A stretch of 64,000 nucleotides of DNA from Luteimonas sp. MC1572 (lineage in GTDB: Bacteria > Pseudomonadota > Gammaproteobacteria > Xanthomonadales > Xanthomonadaceae): assembly GCF_016615815.1 (NCBI RefSeq), contig NZ_CP067112.1, forward strand, positions 930,001-994,000, read 5' to 3'. The notes under the pieces are model-generated. The model worked only from the letters and a program-made list of their open reading frames with translations, did not search any database and was not told the DNA's origin. The translations under genes were made by a program, and so were the position numbers. This document shows, one piece after another, positions 54,223 to 62,230 of the stretch. How positions within the stretch are numbered: the stretch's first letter is position 1; every line of letters starts with the position of its first letter.

Positions 54223-54259
54223 CGCGCCAAGGATACGCGGGCGGGCCCTTGGCCGCGGG

Positions 54260-54265
54260 TATGCT
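54260..54265 (+). promoter_or_regulatory. Candidate -10 box for creB
   Basis: TATGCT lies eight bases before the creB ATG (54274), so transcription would start close to the ATG and leave almost no leader. The gene has no ribosome site either. No -35 is recognisable in the 52-base gap shared with rlmJ. Confidence 0.3.
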
Positions 54266-54273
54266 TTGCCGCG

Positions 54274-54981
54274 ATGACCGCCGATACCGCCATCCGCTCC
54301 ACCGTGCTGCTGGTCGAGGACGACCTGGCGATCGCGGAGACCATCCTCTATCCGCTGCGCGCGGAGGGCTTCGCCGTCGAGCACCACCTGCTGGGCGGCG
54401 GCGTGGCGGAGCGCGTGCGCGCCGGCGGCATCGACCTGGTGCTGCTGGATGTCGGGCTGCCGGACGTGGGCGGCTTTGAAGTGTGCCGGCGGCTGCGGGC
54501 GTTCAGCGCCCTGCCGGTGGTGTTCCTGACGGCGCGCAGCGACGAGTTCGACCGCGTGCTGGGCCTGGAGCTCGGCGCCGACGACTACATCGCCAAACCG
54601 TTCTCGCCGCGCGAGCTGGTGGCGAGGGTGCGCGCGCGCCTGCGCCGGCATCCGGTCGCGGACCGCGACGGCAGCGATGGTGTGCGGCGCAGCGGGCGTT
54701 TCGAACACGATCCCGAGGCACGGCGCATCGCGTTCGCCGGCGTGCAGCTCGAGCTCACCCGCTACGAATACGCGCTGCTGGCGGAACTGCTGCGACGGCC
54801 CGGCGCGATCCTCAGCCGCGCCCAGCTGCTCGACCGCGCCTGGCACGACGCCGGCGAAAGCGGCGAACGCACCATCGATACCCACGTCAAGACGCTGCGC
54901 GGCAAGCTGCGCGCCGTGGATGCCGCGGCCGACCCGCTGCGCACCCATCGCGGCGTGGGCTATTCGCTCGACGTCGGCTGA
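54274..54981 (+). CDS. creB: OmpR-family response regulator CreB
   Basis: The protein has 235 residues. The receiver (about 8-125) has LLVEDDLAIAETI with phospho-Asp in LVLLDVGLPDVGG and Lys in YIAKPFSP. The winged-helix DNA-binding domain (about 140-233) has LTRYEYALLAELLRRPGAIL and the ERTIDTHVKTLRGKL recognition segment. CreB, with its kinase CreC, controls the cre regulon, including creD, in gammaproteobacteria. It is followed after six bases by creC. The symbol is chosen by operon order creB-creC-creD and by similarity of the proteins. Confidence 0.88.
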   Translation: MTADTAIRSTVLLVEDDLAIAETILYPLRAEGFAVEHHLLGGGVAERVRAGGIDLVLLDVGLPDVGGFEVCRRLRAFSALPVVFLTARSDEFDRVLGLELGADDYIAKPFSPRELVARVRARLRRHPVADRDGSDGVRRSGRFEHDPEARRIAFAGVQLELTRYEYALLAELLRRPGAILSRAQLLDRAWHDAGESGERTIDTHVKTLRGKLRAVDAAADPLRTHRGVGYSLDVG

Positions 54982-54987
54982 GCCGGC

Positions 54988-56424
54988 ATGCGCATCGGCC
55001 TGCGGATCCTGCTCGGCTACTTCGTGATCGTGGCGCTGGCCGCGTTGCTGCTCGGGCGCGTGTTCGTGCAGCAGGTGAAGCCCGGCGTGCGCCAGGCGAT
55101 GGAGGACACCCTCGCCGACACCGCCAACGTGCTGGCGGAGCTGGCCACCGACGACCTGCTGGCCGGGCGCATCGACGGCGGCCGCTTCGCCACGCGCGTG
55201 CGCGCGCTGGCCGCACGCGACCCCGCCGCCCGCATCTGGGGCTTCGACAAGCACGCGGTGAGCTACCGGATCACGGTCACCGACGCCGAGGGCATCGTGG
55301 TGTTCGATTCCGCCGGCCGCGACCTTGGGCGCGACTATTCGCGGTGGAACGACGTGCATCGCACCCTGCGCGGCGAGTACGGCGCGCGCTCCACGCGCAG
55401 CGACCCGGCCGACGACGCCAGCTCGGTGATGCATGTCGCCGCGCCGATCATGGATGGCGCGCGGATTGCCGGCGTGCTCACCGTGTCCAAGCCCAACCAG
55501 GCGATGGCACCGTTCATCGCGCGCAGCCAGGCGGTGGTGATGCGCTGGGGCTGGGTGCTGCTGGGCACCTCGCTGCTGGTCGGCCTGCTGGCGGCGTGGT
55601 GGCTGGCGCGCCAGCTCGGTGGCCTGCGCCGTTATGCGGACGCGGCCGCCGCCGGCGAACGCGCGGTGCTGCCCGATTCCGCCGGCGAGTTCGCCGACCT
55701 CGGCCGCGCGATCGAGTCGATGCGCCTGCGGCTGGAAGACCGCCAGTACGTCGAGCGCTACGTGCACACGCTCACCCACGAACTGAAGGCGCCGCTGGCC
55801 GCGATCCGCGGCGCGGCCGAGCTGCTGGAATCGCCGCTGCCCGATGCCGACCGTGCGCGCTTCGCCGGGCACATCGGCACGCAGAGCACGCGCATGGCGA
55901 CGATGATCGACATGCTGCTGGCGCTGGCCGCGGTGGAGCATCGGCAGCAGCTGGACGCACCGCTGCCGGTGGACCTCGCGGCCCTGGTCGTCGAGGTCTG
56001 CGATGACGCGATCCTGCGGATGGCCGCGGCCGGCCTGGCGCTGCAGGTCGAGGCTTCGCCGCTGCCTGCGGTGGTGGCGGGGGACGCGTTCCTGCTGCGC
56101 CAGGCGCTGGCCAACCTCGTCGACAACGCGATCGGCTTCTCGCCCGCCGGCGGCCGCGTGCTGGTGACGTTGAGACACGTGGACGGCGACGTGGAGGTGG
56201 CGGTTGCCGATGACGGCCCGGGTATCCCCGATTACGCGGCGGGCCGCGTCTTCGAGCGCTTCTACTCGCTGCCGCGACCGGGCGACCGCGGCCGCAGCAG
56301 CGGGCTTGGCCTGACCTTCGTCGCCGAGGTCGCGGCGCTGCACGGCGGGCGCGCGGCCGTTCGCAACCGCGAAGGCCTCGGTGCTGTTGCCAGCCTGCTG
56401 TTGCCGCTGCAGCCGGCCAGGTAA
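54988..56424 (+). CDS. creC: Sensor histidine kinase CreC
   Basis: The protein has 478 residues. An N-terminal membrane helix (about 5-25, ILLGYFVIVALAALLLG) is followed by a periplasmic sensor domain (about 30-185), a second helix (about 187-208, VLLGTSLLVGLLAAWWLA), and a HAMP linker. HisKA has the acceptor in LTHELKAPLAAIRG, and HATPase has NLVDNAIGFS, DDGPGI and SSGLGLTFV. It transfers phosphate to CreB. Length agrees with CreC. The likely ligand is not visible in the sequence. Confidence 0.9.
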   Translation: MRIGLRILLGYFVIVALAALLLGRVFVQQVKPGVRQAMEDTLADTANVLAELATDDLLAGRIDGGRFATRVRALAARDPAARIWGFDKHAVSYRITVTDAEGIVVFDSAGRDLGRDYSRWNDVHRTLRGEYGARSTRSDPADDASSVMHVAAPIMDGARIAGVLTVSKPNQAMAPFIARSQAVVMRWGWVLLGTSLLVGLLAAWWLARQLGGLRRYADAAAAGERAVLPDSAGEFADLGRAIESMRLRLEDRQYVERYVHTLTHELKAPLAAIRGAAELLESPLPDADRARFAGHIGTQSTRMATMIDMLLALAAVEHRQQLDAPLPVDLAALVVEVCDDAILRMAAAGLALQVEASPLPAVVAGDAFLLRQALANLVDNAIGFSPAGGRVLVTLRHVDGDVEVAVADDGPGIPDYAAGRVFERFYSLPRPGDRGRSSGLGLTFVAEVAALHGGRAAVRNREGLGAVASLLLPLQPAR

Positions 56425-56561
56425 CGCCTGCAGCTCGTGCAGCGCGTGGCGCGGGGGCGCTCGCCAGGCCGCGCGCTTCACCCTCGCTTCATCGTGGCGC
56501 CGTCGTGCCGCCATTCGCCGCCGGCAGCCTGTCCGCTCTCTTCTCCATGGGTGAGGGCGAC

Positions 56562-57887
56562 ATGCGGCTCTGGTTCAAGGTGGTGATGGTCGCGGCGATG
56601 ACACTGGCGATCCTGGTGGCGCTGGCCATGGTCCGCGGCGTGATCGACGAGCGCCAGGCGCATCGCGCGCAGGCGGTGGCCAGCGTGGTGGCGGGCTTCG
56701 GCGGTGCCCAGTTGCTGGCGGGGCCGGTGCTGGTGGTGCCGTACGTGGAGGACGTCGAAGAGGACGTGCGCGATGCGGCCGGTGTCCTGCACAAGGTGAC
56801 GCGCACACGCGAGCGGCAGTGGACCTTCTTCCCGGAAACGCTGCTGGTCGATGGCGCGCTGGCGCCGGACACGCGCCGCCGCGGCCTGCACCAGGTGCGG
56901 GTGTACCAGTGGTCGGGCTCGCTGCGTGCGCGCTTCGACGCGCGCATACCCGACGACGGCGCCAGGGTGCGGCGCATCGGCCGGCCGTGGCTGGCGCACG
57001 GCATTGCCGACGTGCGCGGGCTGCGCGAGCTGCCGGTGTTCACGCTGGACGGCGCGGCGCTGCCGTTGTCGCAGGGCCTGGGCCATGCCGATGGCCCGGG
57101 CCTGCATGCGCGCCTGGCAGCGCCGCGTGCGGGCCAGCGCCTGGTCTTCGCCACCGCGCTGGCGCTGGAGCTGCGCGGCACCGAATCGTTCGCCATGCTG
57201 CCGGTGGCGCGCAGCAACGACCTGCGCCTGCAGTCGTCGTGGCGGCATCCGAAATTCGAAGGCCTCTCGCCGCAGCACGACATCGGCGACGACGGCTTCC
57301 GCGCGCGCTGGCAGGTGGCGGCACTGGCCACCGGCGCGCAGCGCGAATACCGCCACGCGCCCGATTCCGCCGGCCAAGGAGGCGGCACCGACGGGTGGGC
57401 GACGAGTGCGGTCAGCGTGGCGCTCATCGACCCGGTGGACACCTACCTGCAGGCCGAGCGCGCGACCAAATACGGCGTGCTGTTCGTGGCGCTGACCTTC
57501 GTGGCCTTCTTCATGTTCGAACTCATCCGGCAGCAGCCGATCCACCCCATCCAGTACGGCCTGGTGGGGCTCGCGATCGCGCTGTTCTTCCTGCTGCTGG
57601 TGAGCCTCGGAGAACACATTCCGTTCGGGTTCGCCTACCTGTCGGCGGCCGCGGCCTGCATCGGCCTCATCGGCTTCTATCTCGCGGCGGTGCTGGGTGG
57701 TGTGCTCCGTGGTGCGGCGTTCGCGGCAATGCTGGCCACCCTCTACGCCGCGCTCTACGGCCTGCTGGTGTCCGAGGACAACGCGCTGGTGCTCGGCGCC
57801 GGCCTGCTGTTCGTGGTGCTGGCGGCGATCATGGTGGTGACGCGGCGGGTCGACTGGTACCAGCTGTCCGCCGTGGCCCGCAGGTGA
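56562..57887 (+). CDS. creD: Inner-membrane protein CreD
   Basis: The protein has 441 residues from ATG 56562 (MRLWFKV), chosen because GAGGG lies five bases upstream; a longer GTG start at 56505 is less likely. A first membrane helix (about 8-28) is followed by a large periplasmic domain (to about 310, including FSQxxQ-like TRTRERQWTFFPETL and ESFAMLPVARSNDL) and five or six C-terminal helices (about 320-430, YGVLFVALTFVAFFMFEL). CreD is the main target of CreBC and affects envelope integrity and beta-lactam or colicin tolerance in some species. It ends the cre operon. Confidence 0.9.
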   Translation: MRLWFKVVMVAAMTLAILVALAMVRGVIDERQAHRAQAVASVVAGFGGAQLLAGPVLVVPYVEDVEEDVRDAAGVLHKVTRTRERQWTFFPETLLVDGALAPDTRRRGLHQVRVYQWSGSLRARFDARIPDDGARVRRIGRPWLAHGIADVRGLRELPVFTLDGAALPLSQGLGHADGPGLHARLAAPRAGQRLVFATALALELRGTESFAMLPVARSNDLRLQSSWRHPKFEGLSPQHDIGDDGFRARWQVAALATGAQREYRHAPDSAGQGGGTDGWATSAVSVALIDPVDTYLQAERATKYGVLFVALTFVAFFMFELIRQQPIHPIQYGLVGLAIALFFLLLVSLGEHIPFGFAYLSAAAACIGLIGFYLAAVLGGVLRGAAFAAMLATLYAALYGLLVSEDNALVLGAGLLFVVLAAIMVVTRRVDWYQLSAVARR

Positions 57888-58009
57888 GCGTGGCCTACGT
57901 CAATGTGCACTCGACCACGTTTCCCGGCGGCGAGGTCCGTGGTCAGCTCAATGCCAGGCGCAACAAGCTGGTTCCGCACCTGCCGGACCCTGATCGCCCC
58001 GGCGGATGA
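57884..58009 (+). pseudogene. Truncated CHRD-domain fragment
   Basis: A frame beginning at GTG 57884 reads VSVAYVNVHSTTFPGGEVRG and then QLNARR before a TGA at 58007-58009. The segment AYVNVHSTTFPGGEVRGQL is typical of the end of CHRD domains, beta-rich domains in secreted bacterial proteins. The remaining 100 or so domain residues are absent; creD lies immediately upstream. It is a remnant of a gene that was lost, perhaps by deletion joining it to creD. No start site or export signal remains, so it is not expected to be functional. Confidence 0.65.
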
Positions 58010-58045
58010 CGGGCAGGTCGCGGAGCCAGGTGGAGTGTCGCCAAG

Positions 58046-58600
58046 CTAGGCCTGCAGGAGCGGCGCCCCGATCCAGAGGGACAGGGCGCCGAGGCCGCCG
58101 CCGATCGCGGTGGCCGCGAGCACGTCGCTGGGGTAGTGCAGGCCCAGCACCACGCGCGACAGCGCCACCAGCGCGGTGAACGGCAACAGCAGCCACGCCA
58201 GCTGCGGGTAATAGGCGAGCGCGACGACGGTGAAGGCCACCGCGTGCAGCGTGTGCCCGGAGGGAAAGCTGAACTCGTCGAGCGGCGCGATCCAGGCGCG
58301 GATGCGCACGTCGGAGGCGAACGGGCGCGGGCGCCGCGTCCAGCGCTTCAGGCCCTTGTACAGCAGCAGCGCGACCACGCCGGTGGCTGCCAAGTGTGCC
58401 GATGCCGCCAACCCCTGCATGCCATCCATCACCACCAGGGCCGCCATCAGCACGTACCAGGCCACGCCGTCGCCAAGCCGGCTGATGGTGGCGAACACGC
58501 GCAACACGTGCACCCTGGCGCACCAGCCATTGGCGCGCAGGCACCAGGCAAGGTCGCCGCCGCGTGCGGCCTCAGGCGAGGGCGTTGGCGCTTGTGGCAT
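58046..58600 (-). CDS. PAP2-family phosphatase
   Basis: The protein has 184 residues from ATG 58600, 29 bases inside the end of the glycosyltransferase gene. It shows the three PAP2 motifs: KGLKRWTRRPRPF, FPSGHTLHAVAF and SRVVLGLHYPSDVL. Several membrane helices surround them (YVLMAALVVMDGMQG, LAYYPQLAWLLLPFTALVAL, GGLGALSLWIG). The enzyme would remove phosphate from membrane phospholipids or undecaprenyl pyrophosphate. Coupled expression with a glycosyltransferase suggests a role in glycolipid or polysaccharide assembly, inferred by context. Confidence 0.9.
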   Translation of the reverse strand: MPQAPTPSPEAARGGDLAWCLRANGWCARVHVLRVFATISRLGDGVAWYVLMAALVVMDGMQGLAASAHLAATGVVALLLYKGLKRWTRRPRPFASDVRIRAWIAPLDEFSFPSGHTLHAVAFTVVALAYYPQLAWLLLPFTALVALSRVVLGLHYPSDVLAATAIGGGLGALSLWIGAPLLQA

Positions 58601-59729
58601 GTGGCGTCTCCCGGTGCTTGCCGATGCGCTGCAGGATGGCGTCGAACTCCGCGGCCACGCTGGCCGGGCGCAGCGGCGCCACGGCGGCGCGTGCGCGCCG
58701 GCCCATCTCGCGGCGTGCGTCGTCTTCGAGCGCGATCCGGCACGCCGCGCCGATGAACCCGTCTTCGTCGCCGGCGCTGATCGCCGCGCCGTGCAGACCG
58801 TGGCGCAGGTGCTCGCGCGCGGCGCCGTAGTTGAACGCGACCGTGGCCACGCCGCTGGCCATGGCTTCAAGCGTCACGTTGCCGAAGGTCTCCGACAGGC
58901 TCGGGAACAGGAACAGGTCGCCACTGGCGACGTGCTGCGCAAGGTCGTCGCCGCGGCGCATGCCGCTGAACACGAAGTCCGGATGTTCGGCGGCCAGCGC
59001 CGCGCGCTGCGGTCCGTCGCCGATCCACACCATGCGCGCCCCTGGGCGCTCGCGCTGCAGCGCGCGGAAGGCGCGCACCACCAGCGCGAGGTTCTTTTCA
59101 CTGGCGATGCGCCCGACGTGCACCACCGCGAGGCCGTCGTCGTCGACGCCCCACGCGGCGCGCAGCGTGGGGCTGCGTCGGGAGGGGTCGAAGCGTTCGG
59201 TATCGACCGCGCGCGACAGCAGCGTCGGCCGCGCGAATCCGCCGCGCGCCAGCGCATCCTGCAGCTCGTGCGTCGGCACCAGGGTGGCATCGGCACCATT
59301 GTGGAAATGCCGCATCCAGCGCATGGCGGGGCGCTGCAGCCAGGCGGCGCCGTAGTCCACCACGTACTGGTCGAAGCGGGTATGGAAGCCGGTGGCAGCC
59401 GGGATGCCCAGCGCGCGCGCGGCGCGCAGCGCGGACCAGCCGAGCGGACCTTCGGTGGCGATGTACACCGCATCCGGGCGCTGCCGCTGCCAGTGCCGGC
59501 GCAGCCGCGCGGCCGCCGGCAGCCCGAAGCGCAGGCCCGCATAGCCCGGCAGTGCGGCGCCGCGCGTCAGCAGTTCATGCGTGGCGGGTGCCCCGTCTCC
59601 CGGACAGCGCGGGCGCACCACGTCGACCGCGTGGCCGCGGGCGCGCAGGCCGCGCTCCAGGTCCTGCACGGTGAGCGCCACGCCGTTGATGTCCGGCGGG
59701 TAGGTTTCGCTGACGATCGCGTAGTGCAT
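58572..59729 (-). CDS. GT4-family glycosyltransferase
   Basis: The protein has 385 residues, ATG 59729 with CGGGAGCAG upstream. The GT-B fold marks are the opening YAIVSETYPPDINGVALTVQ, the C-terminal VVHVGRIASEKNLALVVRA and the family signature FLFPSLSETFGNVTLEAMASG. The Glu in ETFGNVTLE holds the nucleotide sugar. It resembles GDP-mannose-dependent mannosyltransferases used in glycolipid synthesis; donor and acceptor are not determined. It is followed by a PAP2 phosphatase with overlap. Confidence 0.88.
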   Translation of the reverse strand: MHYAIVSETYPPDINGVALTVQDLERGLRARGHAVDVVRPRCPGDGAPATHELLTRGAALPGYAGLRFGLPAAARLRRHWQRQRPDAVYIATEGPLGWSALRAARALGIPAATGFHTRFDQYVVDYGAAWLQRPAMRWMRHFHNGADATLVPTHELQDALARGGFARPTLLSRAVDTERFDPSRRSPTLRAAWGVDDDGLAVVHVGRIASEKNLALVVRAFRALQRERPGARMVWIGDGPQRAALAAEHPDFVFSGMRRGDDLAQHVASGDLFLFPSLSETFGNVTLEAMASGVATVAFNYGAAREHLRHGLHGAAISAGDEDGFIGAACRIALEDDARREMGRRARAAVAPLRPASVAAEFDAILQRIGKHRETPHATSANALA

Positions 59730-59810
59730 GCGCTGCTCCCGTTTGAGGAGCAGCCTGGACCGATGCGGTGTCGCGCCTGTTGCAACTGCTTGACGGTGGC
59801 GTGACAGCGT

Positions 59811-60965
59811 TTACCAGTGCAGCTGGACGCGTGCCTCGACGATCGAAGGGTCGTCGTGGATCCGCAGCCCGCTGACGGCATCGGTGCGGCGGCTGGCCAC
59901 GTCGACGTAGTTCAGCATCAGCTTGGCGTTGGAGCGCCAGTACCAGTTCACGCCCACGGTCCATGCATCCATGCGACCGCCGCGCACGCCGCCGTCGTCC
60001 AGGTCGAGCTGGTCGTAGCGCAGGCCGAGCTGCCACAGGCCGCCATCGCCGACCGTGGTGCGCGGCAGGCCGCCGCGGTAGCCCCACGACGTGCCGCCGG
60101 GGTTCCACATGGCGCTGGCGTAGCCGCCGCCGGCGTCGTAGCCGCTGGTGCCGATGCGATCGGCGCGTGCCAGGAAGTACTCGCCCTGCAGCTTCACCGG
60201 GCCGGTGATCCACATCGCTTCGAGACCGGTGGTGGCGACGCGGTCGGCGTCGGGCAGGGTGCCGCTGTCGACCAGGCGGACCGCGGACAGATCGGCGTTG
60301 GGCCGCGTGCGCAGGCGCAGGCTGTCATCGGGCGTGTCGCGGTCGACGTGGCTCAGGCCCAGGTGCAGGACCTGGCCGTCGGTGCGCAGCGGCGCCCACC
60401 AGCCGCGCGCGCCGTAGCCCGCGCCATGGGCGCCATCGCTGGTCAGCTCGCGGCCGAACCAGGCCACGGTGGCGCCGTAATCGGAGGCGTCATAGGCCCA
60501 GGACGCGCCAAGCCGGCGCCCGAGGGCGAAGGTGTTGGTGGCGGCCGCCTTGGCGATGAAGTCGTTGTTGCGGCTGGAAGACAGCTCCTCGAGGCCGCTG
60601 GGCTGCTTGGCCTGGCCCAGCACCAGGGTGTGGCTGGGGGCGCCATCGCCGCCGAAGCGCCAGCTGAGGTTGTTGTCGAGGTAGCTCTCGTTCTCGACGT
60701 CGTAACCCACCACCCAGCCGAAGCCGCCCGGCCCGCTGCCCTTGAGCACCAGCTCGAAGCGGCGGATGCCGGTGGCGCGGTCGCGACCGTCGGCGCGTCC
60801 GTCGAGGTCGGCGCGGTCGTTGTCGAACCAGTTGCCGTCGACCTGGAACATGCCCTCGAACGCCACGTCGGAGCCGGCCACCGTGCCCAGCGGTACCTCC
60901 GCGCGCGCCGGTGAGGCGATGGTCGCGGTGGACAAGAGGGCGAGGGCAAGCAGGGAGCGCGTCAT
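59811..60965 (-). CDS. Phosphate-selective porin-like outer-membrane protein (OprO/OprP family)
   Basis: The protein has 384 residues with a signal peptide (residues 1-22, MTRSLLALALLSTATIASPARA). The barrel pattern includes RRFELVLKGSGPGGFGWVVG, the FIAKAAATNTFALGRRLG strand-turn pair typical of the family, GLEAMWITGPVKLQGEYFLA and a terminal VEARVQLHW with Trp as last residue. It is most likely a general or anion-selective trimeric porin. Arg/Lys clusters that would mark phosphate selectivity cannot be placed with certainty by eye. It lies 84 bases after the gspN end on the same strand, where gspD would be expected in a Xanthomonas xps cluster. Confidence 0.85.
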   Translation of the reverse strand: MTRSLLALALLSTATIASPARAEVPLGTVAGSDVAFEGMFQVDGNWFDNDRADLDGRADGRDRATGIRRFELVLKGSGPGGFGWVVGYDVENESYLDNNLSWRFGGDGAPSHTLVLGQAKQPSGLEELSSSRNNDFIAKAAATNTFALGRRLGASWAYDASDYGATVAWFGRELTSDGAHGAGYGARGWWAPLRTDGQVLHLGLSHVDRDTPDDSLRLRTRPNADLSAVRLVDSGTLPDADRVATTGLEAMWITGPVKLQGEYFLARADRIGTSGYDAGGGYASAMWNPGGTSWGYRGGLPRTTVGDGGLWQLGLRYDQLDLDDGGVRGGRMDAWTVGVNWYWRSNAKLMLNYVDVASRRTDAVSGLRIHDDPSIVEARVQLHW

Positions 60966-61048
60966 GGCAGGAACCTGGAATCGGGGGACCGCCCAGTTTA
61001 CGCAAGGCCTTCCCCCCCTGCCCGCAACACTGCAGCCCGCGCGCCGCC

Positions 61049-61742
61049 TCAGTTCAGGGTGCCTTCGTCGACCCGGCTCATGCCCCCGGCCGCGGCCTGG
61101 AAGCCCGCGGCCTGCAGTGCGCGGCGGAGGGCCGGATTGTCGCCGCGGGCCAGGGCCTGCAGCCGGTAGCGGCCGTCGGCTTCGATGTCCAGGGTGGCCT
61201 CCAGTGCCAGCGGGCCGCTGGCGTCCTCCGGCAGCAGGACCAGGCGTCCGCCGCGGCCGTCGCAGACCGGGGTTCCGGACAGGATCATCGGCGGCAGCGC
61301 ATCCAGCGGCAGTGAGTTCCACGCGCACCCGGCCACGGGCCTCGCGGCAACCCCCGGCATCGAACAGCAGGCGGGCGTCGTCGAGCAGCGCGCGCAGGCC
61401 GACGCCGGCGATCGGCGGCAGCGCCACCACGCCGTCGCCCGCGGCGAGCCCCGCCCTGCGTCCGCGTGACAGCAGCAGCCGCGTACTGCCGCCCTGGAGG
61501 TGCAGCTGCTGCCGTCCCGCCAGCAGTGGCAGTGGCGCCAGGCCGATTTGCAGGTCGCCGAGCGGCTGGCCGCGCCAGTGCGCTGCGCGCAGGTGCCCGT
61601 TCCAGACGCTGCCGCGGGCTTCGAGCGCGCCGAGCCCCGCCGGCAGGCCGATGCGCGGCAGCACCAGCTGCAGCGGCGCCAGCAGCAGCATCGCCACCGC
61701 GAACGCGGCAAACGCCCAGGCCAGGCCGCGCCGTGGACTCAT
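61049..61742 (-). pseudogene. gspN: Type II secretion protein GspN, disrupted by a frameshift
   Basis: The start, ATG 61742, overlaps the gspM stop. The first 143 residues read well as GspN: membrane helix AWAFAAFAVAMLLLAPLQL, then GSVWNGHLRAAHWRGQPLG. Near 61313 the reading moves: upstream RGRVRVEL continues in one frame, and LPLDALPPMILSGTPVCDG, with the rest to 61049, continues in another. One extra base (or two missing) in GAACTCACTGCC explains it. Without the shift the product would be about 230 residues, normal for GspN. It may be a sequencing error or a real lesion; GspN is dispensable in several type II systems. Confidence 0.75.
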
Positions 61743-62230
61743 GGCGCGACCTCCGCGAAGCCGACCTCGGCGCGCAGCTGGCCGTCGGCGCGCTCGACGT
61801 GGAGCGTGGCCGGTGCGATGCCGTGGGCATCGGCGAGCGTGCCCAGCCACGCGAACAGCGCGGGAGAGGCCACGCGGTCGAATTCGACCCCGAACGTGCC
61901 GTCGGTGGCGGTGCGCTGCCTGCCGGGCGCAAGTCCGGCGACGCGCGTGCTGTCCAGCACGCGCTGCTGCATGCCTTCGAGTCCGGGCACGGCGGGCGTG
62001 GCAGGGGTGCCGACCTGCGCCAGCGCGCCGACTTCGGCTTCGACTGCAAGCAGCGCGGCGGCTGCCTGGTCATAGCGGGCTTCGGCGCCGTCGCGCAGCG
62101 TGCGCAGCGGGTGCAGCAGCCCGTACCACCAGGCAAACGCCGCGAGCAGTGCCAGCATGGTCACCACCATGGCGCGCTCGCGCGCCGCCAGTCCGTGCCA
62201 CCAGGCGGCCAGTTGCGTGGTCGTGGTCAT
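61739..62230 (-). CDS. gspM: Type II secretion inner-membrane protein GspM
   Basis: The protein has 163 residues. It has one N-terminal membrane helix (about 18-38, MVVTMLALLAAFAWWYGLL) preceded by a cytoplasmic WWHGLAARERAM segment, then a coiled-coil and ferredoxin-like periplasmic domain with LPGLEG-like AVPGLEGMQQRVLDSTRVAG and FAWLGTLAD. The start overlaps the gspL stop and the stop overlaps gspN. GspM pairs with GspL in the assembly platform. Confidence 0.88.
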   Translation of the reverse strand: MTTTTQLAAWWHGLAARERAMVVTMLALLAAFAWWYGLLHPLRTLRDGAEARYDQAAAALLAVEAEVGALAQVGTPATPAVPGLEGMQQRVLDSTRVAGLAPGRQRTATDGTFGVEFDRVASPALFAWLGTLADAHGIAPATLHVERADGQLRAEVGFAEVAP

